From the NCBI RefSeq assembly GCF_011075055.1, contig NC_058146.1:4340001-4404000 (forward strand): a stretch of 64,000 nucleotides of DNA, read 5' to 3'. Of this stretch, positions 41,239 through 52,484 are shown piece by piece. The position numbers and the translations under genes were made by a program. The DNA comes from Mangifera indica (lineage: Eukaryota > Streptophyta > Magnoliopsida > Sapindales > Anacardiaceae). Within the stretch, counting starts at the first letter, position 1. Each line of letters begins with the position of its first letter. Under the pieces are notes generated by a model, which saw nothing but the letters and a program-made list of their open reading frames with translations, did not search any database and was not told where the DNA came from.

Positions 41239-41856
41239 TAAGATATGTACAATGTATTCTTCTCCACAAGGAGGAGATGATAAAGACAATTTTGTTACAA
41301 ATATTCCTCTTAAGTGTCAGCATGAAGGAAAATGTATGTGTGAAATTATTCTTTATTAGCATTTGTGGGGATGCAAGGATGAAGGAGAAATTGTGAGCAA
41401 GAGTTTTTCTTCGTTGTTAGTACTAAAATTATCTTCTTTCGACCCTGTTTATTCAGATTCTTACAACTGTGCAATAAATCTTTTTTTTTCGTTTTTGTCT
41501 CTTTATCAGTGGAATTCTATGTGATTTACTTTACAAAATAATAAATACGCCCTTTATGACCTCTTATGTGGTACCCATATACTTGATAAGAATTCAAAGA
41601 AGAGTTGTTTGCCATAGCTACTTCTTAGAATCAGAAGAATTAGACTGGATCAACCCATTATAACATCGGAAACAAATATAATCAAGTTGCTAAAGCCCTG
41701 CAATTTGATGATGATTATTGACCATGTTAAATCCATTACTCTTGACCATGTACCAGTCCATTCAAGTTAAAAGCCCTGCAATTTAAGTGTGTGTCACCGA
41801 GCAAGGACTATTCATGAGGAAGAGGTGATACTTTTCCTTGCAATGTATTTTATATG
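41239..41856. other. 3' flank of RABA and spacer
   Basis: Probably the 3' UTR of the RABA gene followed by unique spacer with no coding signal. Confidence 0.4.
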
Positions 41857-43049
41857 AGTTGGAACTGGGGGCCGTAAGCCCCGCTTAGAGAGCTTTGGAG
41901 CTGACCAGTTTGATGATGATCATTCAGAGGAAAGAAAGAGGAAGATGTCTTCAATTTGTGGAACTTTGCCCTTTGTTGTGGACTCTTCTTCGGTGTAACA
42001 GTTAAAGAGTTTATCTGCAAGACCATATTGGTGGGCTATTAGAAGGAAGCCCTTTAACCTCTCGGTTGCAGGCTTTGGTTGCAGCCTAAAGGAAGAGGAT
42101 GTTGCTTTATTCCACCAATCCTTCTGGTAACTTTCAGAATTGATTTATATTAAATATCTATTCAAGATTTGTGCAAGAAAAACAAGAAGGTTTTCCAAGA
42201 TTATGCAAACACACAAGAACAGAACAAAATTGCAACAGAGAGTTACTTGGTTCAAGTTTTAAATACTAAAACCGTACATCTAAGGCAGAGATAAGACTTT
42301 AACCGAATCTATTATAAAATGCAAGAAATTATAACTAATAGTACCAAACTTTAGATCTAAGTATGCGACACAAATCTATTGTGAAACCGAATTCTATATC
42401 AAGTATAATACATTGACTCACAAACTCAATCACTTGATAGAAAAAATCCTAAAGATTTATTTCTAGAATCAAAACCCTAATAGAACATTTGAGAGAGGAT
42501 AAGAGGATAAAATGAGAAAGAGAATAAATTCTAAAGAATTCTACTTACCTAAGGTTTAAAATACTTAGGTCAAAATGTGTTTGAAACGACTAAACTAACC
42601 CTCAATGCAAAAAGACACTTTAATCCTCTCATAATTACAGAATTATAATATTGCCTTCGGCCAAAGTTTAAGACACATTTAACACCTTCTCTTTTATATG
42701 AAGTCCCCAGGTCAAAGAAGCCCCTGAGGCTTCTGGCTCACATTAATCTTTTAATATTTTATGTTGACAAATGTGGTTGATCTAGTCCTTGTTTTGATCC
42801 ACAGGTTCCTAGACAAAAGTTGCAATAATAGAAGATGGGGAAGGCAACTTAAATGAGAAAAGTCATGATCCCTGGAGACTAGCCACAGTGACAAAAGTTG
42901 AGGAATTGAAGCTTGTTTTAAATATGGTTTAGATATGGCTAACTTCGTTACTATTTGGAATATGTGTAGCCCAAGCTTCAACACTGTTTGTTAAACGAGC
43001 GGCTCCAATGAACACAGAGATCAGCAACCGTTTCAAGATTCCACTAGCC
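41857..43049 (+). pseudogene. NRT1/PTR-family (NPF5-like) transporter pseudogene
   Basis: Three conserved NPF pieces lie in order. At 41861: GTGGRKPRLESFGADQFDDD followed by HSEERKRKMS, then after a small frame-shifting loss NLWNFALCCGLFFGVTV. At 42057-42126: PLTSRLQALVAA-stop-RKRM, the region before the last NPF intron. After an intron-like stretch ending in a CACAG acceptor at 42804: FLDK, then IIEDGEGNLNEKSHDPWRLA, EELKLVLNM, an in-frame TAG at 42930-42932, and IWLTSLLFGICVAQAST continuing to about 43049. The rest of the transporter (first exons, most of the membrane bundle, the C-terminal half) is absent. Intron remains show it came from a genomic gene, not a retrocopy. NPF proteins are proton-coupled nitrate, peptide or hormone transporters; this copy cannot encode one. 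Its position near the mitochondrial carrier matches the carrier-NPF5 pair I recall in Arabidopsis. Confidence 0.85.
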
Positions 43050-43300
43050 ACATGTAAAATATGTTGAGGATTTGAATCCACATCTTTTATGTATGGGCCC
43101 TCCAAACTATTGCTTTGGAGCGTACCATTTTCAAGGTTTTAATTAAAGACTCTCTTGGGACAGGTAAAACTGTACGGTTGGTTCCAGAGTCCTTGGAATC
43201 ATAGAGATATATGCCAAAACTTGTTTCCAGTTCATTGTAACTTCCATTTCTTCATCAGCCATCGACTTCTCTCTCTTTCTCCAGCTCAAAAGCTCCGTCC

Positions 43301-46286
43301 ATGGCAGAAAACCCTGATCACCAGTACCATGTACCCCAACAAAACAGAAGAAACAAGCTTAGAACCCCCACTCATGCCAACCAAGAACAACCCTCAAAAC
43401 CCTCAGCCTCCGCCTCACTTTATCAACTCAGCCCACCAACACTATCACCACCTTCTTCTTCTTCACCACAAATCCTTTTCCCCGGTTGTGTCCAAAGCTT
43501 CTTAACTGATTTTAACCACCAGCCCTTTCCATCTCTTCAACCTTTTCCCTTGAATGCACAAGGGTATGATCCAGTTTCAGACTTGGGAGATTTCTTGAAG
43601 ATCAGAGGTGATGCTAGAAGTTTAGTTCCTCTGGGTCCATTTACAGGCTACGCTTCCATTTTAATGCGTTCAAAGTTCTTAAGGCCAGCACAGCAGCTTT
43701 TAGATGACTTTTGTGGTATTGTACATTTTCAAGCATCGGACTTTCAAATGGATGGTTTCACTGACAGTGCAGTTCTTAGAGATTTCATTGCCTTCAGTAA
43801 CAGAGTTGATCGTTCATGGAGGAACTCCAAGCTGATTATGATGCTAGAAGAGGTATGATCTCCAATTTTTTCCTATAAAAACTGTTTGGTTAGTGAGAAA
43901 ACAACAGAAATGAAAAAGGGTACCAAAAAAAGTAATTTTCTTTCATCAATTTCCATTAGGTAAATGTTAATAAAGAAGCAAAAGTGACCCCCACTGGTGA
44001 TGGGTGTTTGTTTCGGCTGAATTGAATGAACGAAAGTGATGATGATTTGATTGTTCTGTGAATTAAGACATCTGATTTATTTTACCGACAAGAGTCAGTA
44101 GGCATGAGGAAAAGGTGTCTTGTCTTGTCAAATAAATCATTCTACTGTTCCTTTTTTGTTGTGTTTTGTTTCAAGTGTTGATTTTCTGTTACTTTTCTGG
44201 TAGCTGGCCTTGTGGATTGTGTTTCCGATACCCCACTAATTTCTGTCAATACAAAGTTACATCATTCGACTGCTTGCCCCGGACGGCTTGTACTGTCATA
44301 GCTAGGCACAGGATTTTTCCTCTTTTAACCGTGTTACGAGAATATTTACACCATAATCACAGGAAGAAGCAGCTCCCTCGTCATTTAATTTAGCAGTGTT
44401 GTTTATGAGGAACTGCAAAATAATGGATTTTGAGAAATGTTAAAACAATTCTTTACTAGATAAATTGAACCATCGTGAGTAGCACTCTATCCATTATATG
44501 ATAAGAAACCAGAAATTAAATTTCATCTACAAGCTTGAGGGCGTTGTCCCTTGTTGTTCCCCGTCTGCTCATTAGAAGAGATTCTCTTATCCATTATTGA
44601 CAAAGAAATAAAACAATATAGTGTCTTATAGGTAAAGTGGTCACTAATTTCAGGAGAGATATAGAGAATTGTGTTTTAAATCTTAAGATAAAAATTTATC
44701 CTAAGTTTTAACACACACATTTGATAGAATTAAACAAATTGCATTCTTTTTTCTCTTTTTTATAATTGAGGACCTATTTATATTTGTTAGTCAGATAAAC
44801 TCGAAGTACTGTAAGCAGACTTACAATTACTATATTAGATAAATCAAAGTTTTATAAATGTGGTAGAGATTCGAACCGAAATCTTTACTTAGAAATTCTA
44901 ATACTCTATTAATTTTGTTAACTTCATTCTAAATTGCATTATATTATATAACGTTACTCTATATATTGTAAACAAAATATTGTATTGTCTCTTTTTTTTT
45001 ATACTATGTTATATGGTAAAATTTTATTTATTAAATAATTTATATATTAGAAAAAATCGAATTTTAAATGAGTTATTGGTCGACATTGATCAATAAAAGT
45101 TGTAACACCAGTAAAAAACAATGAAAAATTAGTCAACACCATTGATTGGTGTTGGCCGTATGGTTTGACCGACCATCAATGAGTGTATGTTGATTATTTT
45201 GGACTTGATATTATTTAATGTTATGTTGTACATGATTATAATATCTAATGTTATACAATATCTCTGATGCATGTCAGACATGCATTAAGACCGCAAAATC
45301 TATGCCTTAAAAATGCTTTTCTGTCCTCAGGTTTACAGGAGATACAAGCTATACTGCCAACAGATGCAATCAGTTTTTGCATCGTTTGAATCTGTAGCTG
45401 GACTTGGAAATGCAGCTCCATACATATCTTTTGCTTTAACTGCCATATCTAAGCATTTTAGTTGCCTCAAGAATGCCATAATGGACCACGTTGTGGTCTC
45501 TAGCAAGACTCTTGGTGATGGAGTCTTTTGCAATGACACTGTTGCAGGATCTGGGGGGGCTGCTGAATCAAGTTTTGATGGCCAAATTTTGGGATTTCTT
45601 CAGCCACCCATCGGACGATCTCAGAGAGGACTTCCGGATTTTGCTTTATCTGTGCTCAGAGCTTGGCTCTTTGACAACTTTTTGAACCCGTGAGTGTTAA
45701 CTTTTATCTTCTTGTAGAAAAGTATTAACTCTAAAACTGATCTTTTGTTTTTCATGTTAGTTATCCTTCGGATTTGGAGAAGCAAATGTTGGCCCGGCAG
45801 ACTGGTCTATCAAGGACTCAGGTGAACAATCTGGTATGCCAATTTTGTGATCAAACTCCCAACTTATGACACTGCAAATTTTGTGGGCAGGTTTCCAATT
45901 GGTTCATAAATGCAAGAGTAAGAGTGTGGAAGCCGATGGTGGAAGAGATGGATCTGCTTCATCAGGGACAGCAAGCTCAAGGACCATCAGAAGCTGTAAA
46001 TGTTGATGATGTTCCCATGTCATCTCATCACCTAAACACAATTTCTCCTGAGAGATTTCCTTTAACCTCACAAAGCGAGAAGGCTCAACAAGCTACAACT
46101 AAACGCCGCAGAGAAAAGTCTACTCAAATGACGCACAATGGGGGTGGCAGTGGAAGCAGTGGTGTTTCTCTAGCATTGGGGCTCCAACAAAACGAAGGAC
46201 ATGAGTTTTCTCAGCCCTCCTGCAACCATTTGGTGCCATTTCAACCTTGCAACGGATGTTGTGATGGATTTGACCGCAGGATTTGA
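43301..46286 (+). CDS. BEL1-like homeodomain transcription factor (BLH11-like), 4 exons
   Basis: Exons 43301-43852, 45331-45689, 45761-45821 and 45891-46286 join to 455 residues. In order: a Pro/Ser-rich N-terminus, the SKY box (about 111-138, [20 protein letters not shown]), the BELL domain (about 170-235, [20 protein letters not shown]) and a three-amino-acid-loop homeodomain (about 281-343) with the PYP loop and the recognition helix [20 protein letters not shown]. The intron inside the homeodomain falls after SRTQ; reading through it would insert NNL, so the donor is CAG|GTGAAC at 45822. A near-C-terminal GVSLALGL resembles the ZIBEL motif. BELL proteins pair with KNOX proteins through SKY/BELL and bind DNA to control meristem and organ patterning. 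The compact SKY region suggests the BLH11/BLH3/BLH10 side of the family; the exact ortholog is not certain. Intron 1 is 1478 bases and holds a SINE-like stretch near 44800-44935. Confidence 0.94.
44800..44935 (-). repeat. SINE-like repeat in BLH intron 1
   Basis: On the minus strand GTTAACAAAATTAATAGAGT resembles a Pol III A box, and GGTTCGAATCTC is a good B box about 35 bases further. It then runs into ACATTTATAAAACTTTGATT, shared with the stretch at 7.2-7.4 kb. Length and spacing fit a tRNA-derived SINE, but the ends and tail are not clear. Confidence 0.5.
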
Positions 46287-48018
46287 AGCTCAAAACCAGC
46301 AATCTTGGAAGGGTTTAAAAGGGAGGCTAAATCAATGCATTTGACTAATTACATTACCTGAAATTATTTTCTTTTTACTTAGTTGTGTTCTAGCTGTGAA
46401 TAGACCCAATTAATAAACAATTAGGATTGTGAATTCTCTTTGTTTCCCTCATCGAACAAGACTTTGCTAGACTTTCTAAGAACCCCTGTCACTACCCTAG
46501 ATGGGGCTTTAATGTTAAATGGAACTGCAACTTCTTGTGTTTGATCATGGCTCATAATTGATGCAAAGATTGTGGAATGCGGTGAAACTACAGTTCCAAC
46601 TTCTTGTGCTCACCATGACTTTTCATGCTTTCTTCCTCTTATTTTCTCTTTCTTTTGCTTTTATTTGGTCTTCATTTGCTCATACTTTTTCATAAACTTT
46701 AATGCACCTTGGCGAAAAGCTTATTCCCACATGAGATTTAACCTATTTTTAAATATATATTTATAGGTTTTTAAAAATTTAAACAGTCACACATAAATAA
46801 TTAAACCTAATTAAAATCATTAATGGTAAAAAATAAAATTATTATTTTATTACTAAACTTTAAAATCTTAAAAATTTCTATCATTTTTTTTATTTTAGTT
46901 TAAAAAAATAATATTTTTCTTAAAAGATTAAATTTTAAAAAAATATTTTTTATATATTTTTTTTGATGGGCAAAATTCGTTTTTACTGTTAATTGACAAT
47001 CTAATATTCTTTTTCTTCTATTACCAACCTCTCATCAATATAATTTTATTAGATAAAAATAAATTATCCTCACCTAACAAGAACAAACAGAAGCAAATGG
47101 ATGTCTAATCCGGGATAATCATTGAGGCGTGTGCCAGGCGGATACAAAATTTTCTTAATAAACAAATATCAATGTCTTTATGTAAAAAAAAAAAAAAAAA
47201 ATTAATTTGAAGGGTAGATAGATGGAAACTTGCGGATAACAAAACTATACATATTTCACTTTCTAGAAGATCCCAAACTTGGATATGAATAATCAACCAA
47301 ACATTTGCTACGTGGCATTATTGGAGTGGACAGTCTCATTAAACGACTTGTAAATTGTAAAACTACACTTCGTGTGCACCTGAAACGCAGCTTGTAAGAA
47401 TATTCTCGGTAAATCCCGGGACAACCAACCAGAGGAAAATCATTTACACCCGTAAGTACCGGAACCAAAAAAGACATGCCATTAAAATCAAACACGTCAT
47501 CACTTTCCAAAAAGGTCCATTGTAGTTTGTGCCACGTAGCATCATGGTCCCACGCAAACCTGGGTGCTACAACAACTGAGAATTTCTAAAGTCGGTTGGT
47601 TAAGTTTGACGATGAGTCAAAGACGCAAACCCTAACCCGTGACTATCCAACTCAAAACGCAAATGGTTGATACGACAGCGTTTTAGCTCATCTTTTGCAT
47701 CTGAAATACTTTTCTCTGCTTTGAAAATACGCCGGGGAGAGAAGGAATAGCCCGAATTTCACAAAAGTAGAGGAGAAAAAATTTATGGAATTTTGTGCTA
47801 AAACTTTGGAAAATATATATCTTTACTGTCATTTGGTCCTCCTCATAAATGGGTTTAGAATCATTTTATTGTTCTGTTTTTTTTTTTTTTTTTGGTTACG
47901 GTAAATATTCGTGATCTTTCTTCATAGCAAAGCACTCAGCTTCTGTTCATATTCTAAGAAAACTCAGAGAAAGAGAGTTATATTTATTTTATCATTATCA
48001 TTGTATTTTTGTTAAACG
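46287..48018. other. Spacer between the BLH and carrier genes
   Basis: The 3' flank of the BLH gene, AT-rich spacer with an A-run near 47181-47201, and from about 47530 the promoter and leader of the carrier gene, including a T-run at 47878-47894. No coding frame is supported. Confidence 0.5.
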
Positions 48019-51000
48019 ATGCAAACAGAAGCCAGAATGGGGGTGGTGATAGAGGGAGGGCAGAGAGGATTGAGTTCAGGCCGTGAAAGCGTTAGTGTTG
48101 ATAAGTATCAATCTCAGATCGGCACTGTATCACAGCTTCTTGCAGGAGGTGTGGCTGGTGCTCTTAGTAAGACCTGTACTGCTCCTCTTGCCAGACTCAC
48201 CATTCTCTTCCAGGTTTGATTATTTGGCTTTCCCATGTGCATTTTGCGGATAATTCTTGTTTCGTATAGGGTTAGGTCATTTTTAGTTGATATTTAATAC
48301 GGTTTGATGTTTGCTTTGGCTGGAGAAATTTTTGTTTGGAATGATTTTGGTTTGTTGTTGATGATAGTTTTTGTGTCTTACGTATTATTTGGTTTGTATT
48401 AAGAGTTAACGTGATGATATTTTTTATTTATTTTTAAACTTTCTTTTATGTTTGTAATTGAATGTTACAATTTAAATAGTTGAGTTGTAAGAATTGAGTC
48501 CAGGTTGAATTATTTGGATTTTGAAAATCTAAAGTATATATCAGTATAATAGTAAGATCTTAGAGAGTGAGGATGTTATAGTAAATAATTGATGTTTATG
48601 GTATGGAAGATATATTCTGAAGTGATGTTTAGAGAAATAGAACTTCCATGTTGCAGTCTATGGATTTTGAGATACTTTGTAATTAATCTTAGCACTTGCA
48701 TACGGATGAGAAATTTCTCCTTGATCTTGGCTTTGATAGTGAAGGAATACGGTGGGACTGGTAGATATTAGCTTTAATTTAACTTCGCACTCTTTGCAAC
48801 TGAACATTCGCTTATTGGTTAGTTGTTCTGATGTGTGAATGTTTTTGCTGTCTTACTTAATTGAAGTCATATATTTTTTTTTTTTGTGCAAATAGGTTCA
48901 AGGCATGCACTCTGATATTGCAACATTGAGGAAGGCTAGCATATGGCATGAGGCTTCACGAATAATTAATGAAGAAGGATTCAGGGCTTTCTGGAAAGGG
49001 AATCTGGTTACTATTGCTCATCGCCTACCATATTCTGCAGTCAACTTTTATGCATATGAGCACTACAAAAATGTTGGTATAATATGCTATATGCATATAT
49101 GTTTTGCATACAGTGCAACTACTTAAGTACATGTTTTTTGCTTTTCTGTCCTTATAGCTTAATTCTTTCTATGTAGCAGTTCCTACAAGTAATTCCAGGA
49201 TTGCAAAGTCACAGGGAAAATATGGGTGCTGATGCCTGTGTGAATTTTTTAGGCGGTGGTTTGGCAGGAATAACAGCGGCGTCTGCTGCATATCCATTGG
49301 ATCTTGTAAGGACACGCCTTGCATCTCAGGTAAGATTAGCATATTCTCATTGATGTTCTGCAAGGGAGGAAAATATTTTACTTTCTTCTTATGTTTTGTT
49401 CTAACGCCATGGGTAAGCTTGTCAAATGTTAAGTAGCTGGTTTGGCAGTTTAATACTCCTATTTGTTGTGCTGTTATGAATTTTTGTGCATGGGAGTATA
49501 AATTTTCATTTTACTAATTCGAAGTTTTGCCGTCACTGGATGAACTGTTGCTTAAGTTTGCTTTCACTTTGAATTCATCTTTTAGCTTAGGAATTCAGGT
49601 CTACTGAAAACCAGAATAATGAGATGTTTGCCTAACTTATGGACTTCAGTGATGCTAGCTATTCTCTCTCCCTCCTTTTTACCTGTGCGTTTATGCTTTC
49701 ACTAACTTAGCGAATTTTTTGGCAGACTAATGTGATTTACTACAGAGGTATTTGGCATGCTTTACAAACTATTTGCAGAGAGGAAGGAGTTTTGGGCCTC
49801 TATAAAGGACTTGGTGCAACACTTTTTGTGAGCTTCTGTTGTTTCTTATATTATAATTTATGCTAACATGACTGCTATTTTTTATTTGTAATTGACTTCA
49901 GTGTGACATTGATGCAGGGTGTTGGGCCCAACTTAGCAATTAACTTTTCAGTATATCAAACATTGAAATCTTTTTGGCAGTCACAGAGGTAATAACTCTG
50001 TAATTTGATTCAGCAGTTTTAGGGTTTCAATATTGCCTTCTAATGATCCTTGTTGTATGCATCCATATCTTATTTATTAACAATTCTTTGTTGCAATTGT
50101 TACACCAGACCACATGATTCTACTATGCTGGTTAGTCTAGCATGTGGAAGTCTTTCAGGCATTGCTTCTTCAACAGGTGACTAATCTTGGACCTGCTATT
50201 TTTGGTGTTTCTTGCTATTTTATTAAGCTCTCTGTAATTGTTTTCTTTTTCTGTATGATTTGCTATGTGGTGTAGTTTGTCCTACTACTGGAACGTAGTA
50301 TTCTTATCTGGTACATTGTCATATCATGCTTTTTCTCCTTCTGTTTGTGCTAGTAATTTAATCTTTTTGTTTTAGTAGTTCCTTCAGTTATTTGTTTTTA
50401 AATCAGAAAGTGTTATTTTGGCGGTTGCATAAGCTTGTCATCATATAATGTGTAAACCATGGGATCAATGGTATATTTGAGACCCGAATTTTAACTCACT
50501 TATCATATGTTAATTAGCAGTGTTATTTTGGTTAATAACCTTCTTTTTAATTACTTGTATAAGCTTGATTAGAATATTTTAATTTATCTGTATAGAAGTT
50601 AATATATCTAGCTGTTTATCATGCTTTGCGGAGACGGAGATTATGGTGAAGGCTCTGCATTAAGCATCTAACCAAGACTGACCCCCACTAGAGCCAGCGA
50701 CCAAGAGTACAGTAGTATTTTTGTCTGGCATTTGAGAATTTTAGTAAGGAAAAAAACAAAACATTTACCTTTTCTATCAGTTGCCCAACTTCATCTTTCT
50801 GTGTTAAGAGCTGGTATTCCCAAGCACTGCATTTGGTTCAATCATAGATAGGGTGGTGGTACTATTCTCTGATTAACCTATACTGATGTAGCATTTACTG
50901 ACAATGAAAGATTGAACTAAATTTAAAATAGAATGGTGGCTGGTGATGAGTTCATGCACATAGGTTAAACTGACAATGTCATTCAGATAATGCACTAACC

Positions 51001-51922
51001 ACTCCTTATTGATAAGTTCCACTACGTTGTCAAATGCATCGAACGATAGAGAGATTGCAACAGTAGTTGCCATCCATGGTTCTATTACAGGCTGGCCCTG
51101 GTTGACAGAAATGCATATATGATTTGCATTCACATAAGGCCTAGACCACTTATCGGGTGGAAGAATTCCTGTTTAATCTGATGTGATGCATTTCCAATGA
51201 CATGGTTGTTACCTAAAATATAGTATTGTTTCTTAACTTATCATATTATCTTCAGATTTAATATTTGAATTCTAAAAGGTCTGCAATGGGTTGTATGTTA
51301 GTACATTTAGGAATTGTTTGTTAATACTTAATTGCTGAGCTGCAAGATTGCCATAAAGTGCCATTGCATTACAACATCTTGAACTGGCTTTCTGTAAGCA
51401 GTGTTTTGTTATGTTTAACAAATTGAAAACTATTAATTAAATCTTAAACATGAAGATTTCAGGCATGATCAGTGTAATCTTGTGGTGGTGATGTTCAGTC
51501 ATATTTTTATGTATGACTACTCTTTTGATATTGTACTCTCTGTTGAACAAATCTTTTAAACAGTTTATGTTTGATAGAAAATCATTAATGGTCGTAATTA
51601 CACAGTTCAACTCAGATATATGTACTTTCTCATCCTGTTAGACTAATATATGGCCCTTTTGTTGTTTTTCTAATTTGCAGCAACATTTCCTCTGGATTTG
51701 GTGAGGCGTAGGAAACAATTGGAAGGTGCAGGGGGTCGAGCCAGGGTGTACACAACAGGCATTTTCGGCATATTTAGGCACATAATCCAGACTGAAGGGT
51801 TTTGTGGTTTGTATCGAGGGATTTTACCAGAGTATTACAAAGTGGTTCCTGGTGTTGGAATATGTTTCATGACCTATGAGACACTGAAGATGCTCTTAGC
51901 AGATGTTGGTGCCGTCTTATAG
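48019..51922 (+). CDS. Mitochondrial carrier family (SLC25) protein, 7 exons
   Basis: Exons: 48019-48213, 48896-49072, 49180-49329, 49726-49827, 49918-49988, 50109-50176 and 51681-51922. They join in frame to 334 residues. Three carrier repeats are visible, each with its signature: PLARLTILFQ in repeat 1, YPLDLVRTRL in repeat 2 and FPLDLVRRR in repeat 3. Repeat 1 lacks the acidic residue of the PxD/ExxK/R motif, which I believe is normal in this subgroup. Six membrane helices of the inner mitochondrial membrane are expected. The start MQTEARMGVVIEGGQRG and overall text recall Arabidopsis At2g37890, At3g53940 and At3g55640; the transported substrate is not established to my knowledge (nucleotide-type carriers are the nearest guess). 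The second donor is taken at AAT|GTTGGT with acceptor CAG|TTC; a nearby acceptor would add one Gln. Intron 6 (1504 bases) holds the left edge of the large tandem duplication. Confidence 0.94.
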
Positions 51923-52484
51923 TTCTTTCTCTCAACTCCTGGAATATAACAATGAGGTGCTTGCCCCGGTATGTAATAGCATAGCCAATCAAGTTGTGCT
52001 TTCCCATTGAGGTTAATTACATAAAAACTGCAGTATGAATTTAATTTTTCCATGTATAGATGGTGAAGACCAAACTACATATCAAATGTGTTTTGCATTG
52101 TTGTCTTCACAATTCTCATATACATCAATTTGATAGGGGATTGTTTTTTAGTCATACTGTTTTAGTAACAACATTTTTTTAACTTTACAATGTTGTAACT
52201 TAAATTACCTGTTTGTATGATGGACACATTTGAGTTGAATAAAACATTTCAGCACAAAAAGATTCATTCAGTGACTGTTTAAATCCAGCATAATCTGTAG
52301 TCAACTGTAACTTTGATTGGACGCATTACTATTCTTTCGGTTTAAGTTTTCTTGGTAAGTTCCATTTTGACTGTATCGAACCTCATTATATCTAAGAGGA
52401 GAAGCTGCTTAAGCTTCTGTAAGTGATTGGCTTAGTCACTTTTTAGGGAAACACTATCTTCAACCCCAGAAACTTCTGTTGGTG
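51923..52484. other. Spacer between the convergent carrier and DAR2-like genes
   Basis: The 562 bases separate two converging stop codons, so both 3' UTRs must lie here. Its copy in unit B (about 58548-59085) is well preserved. Confidence 0.5.
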
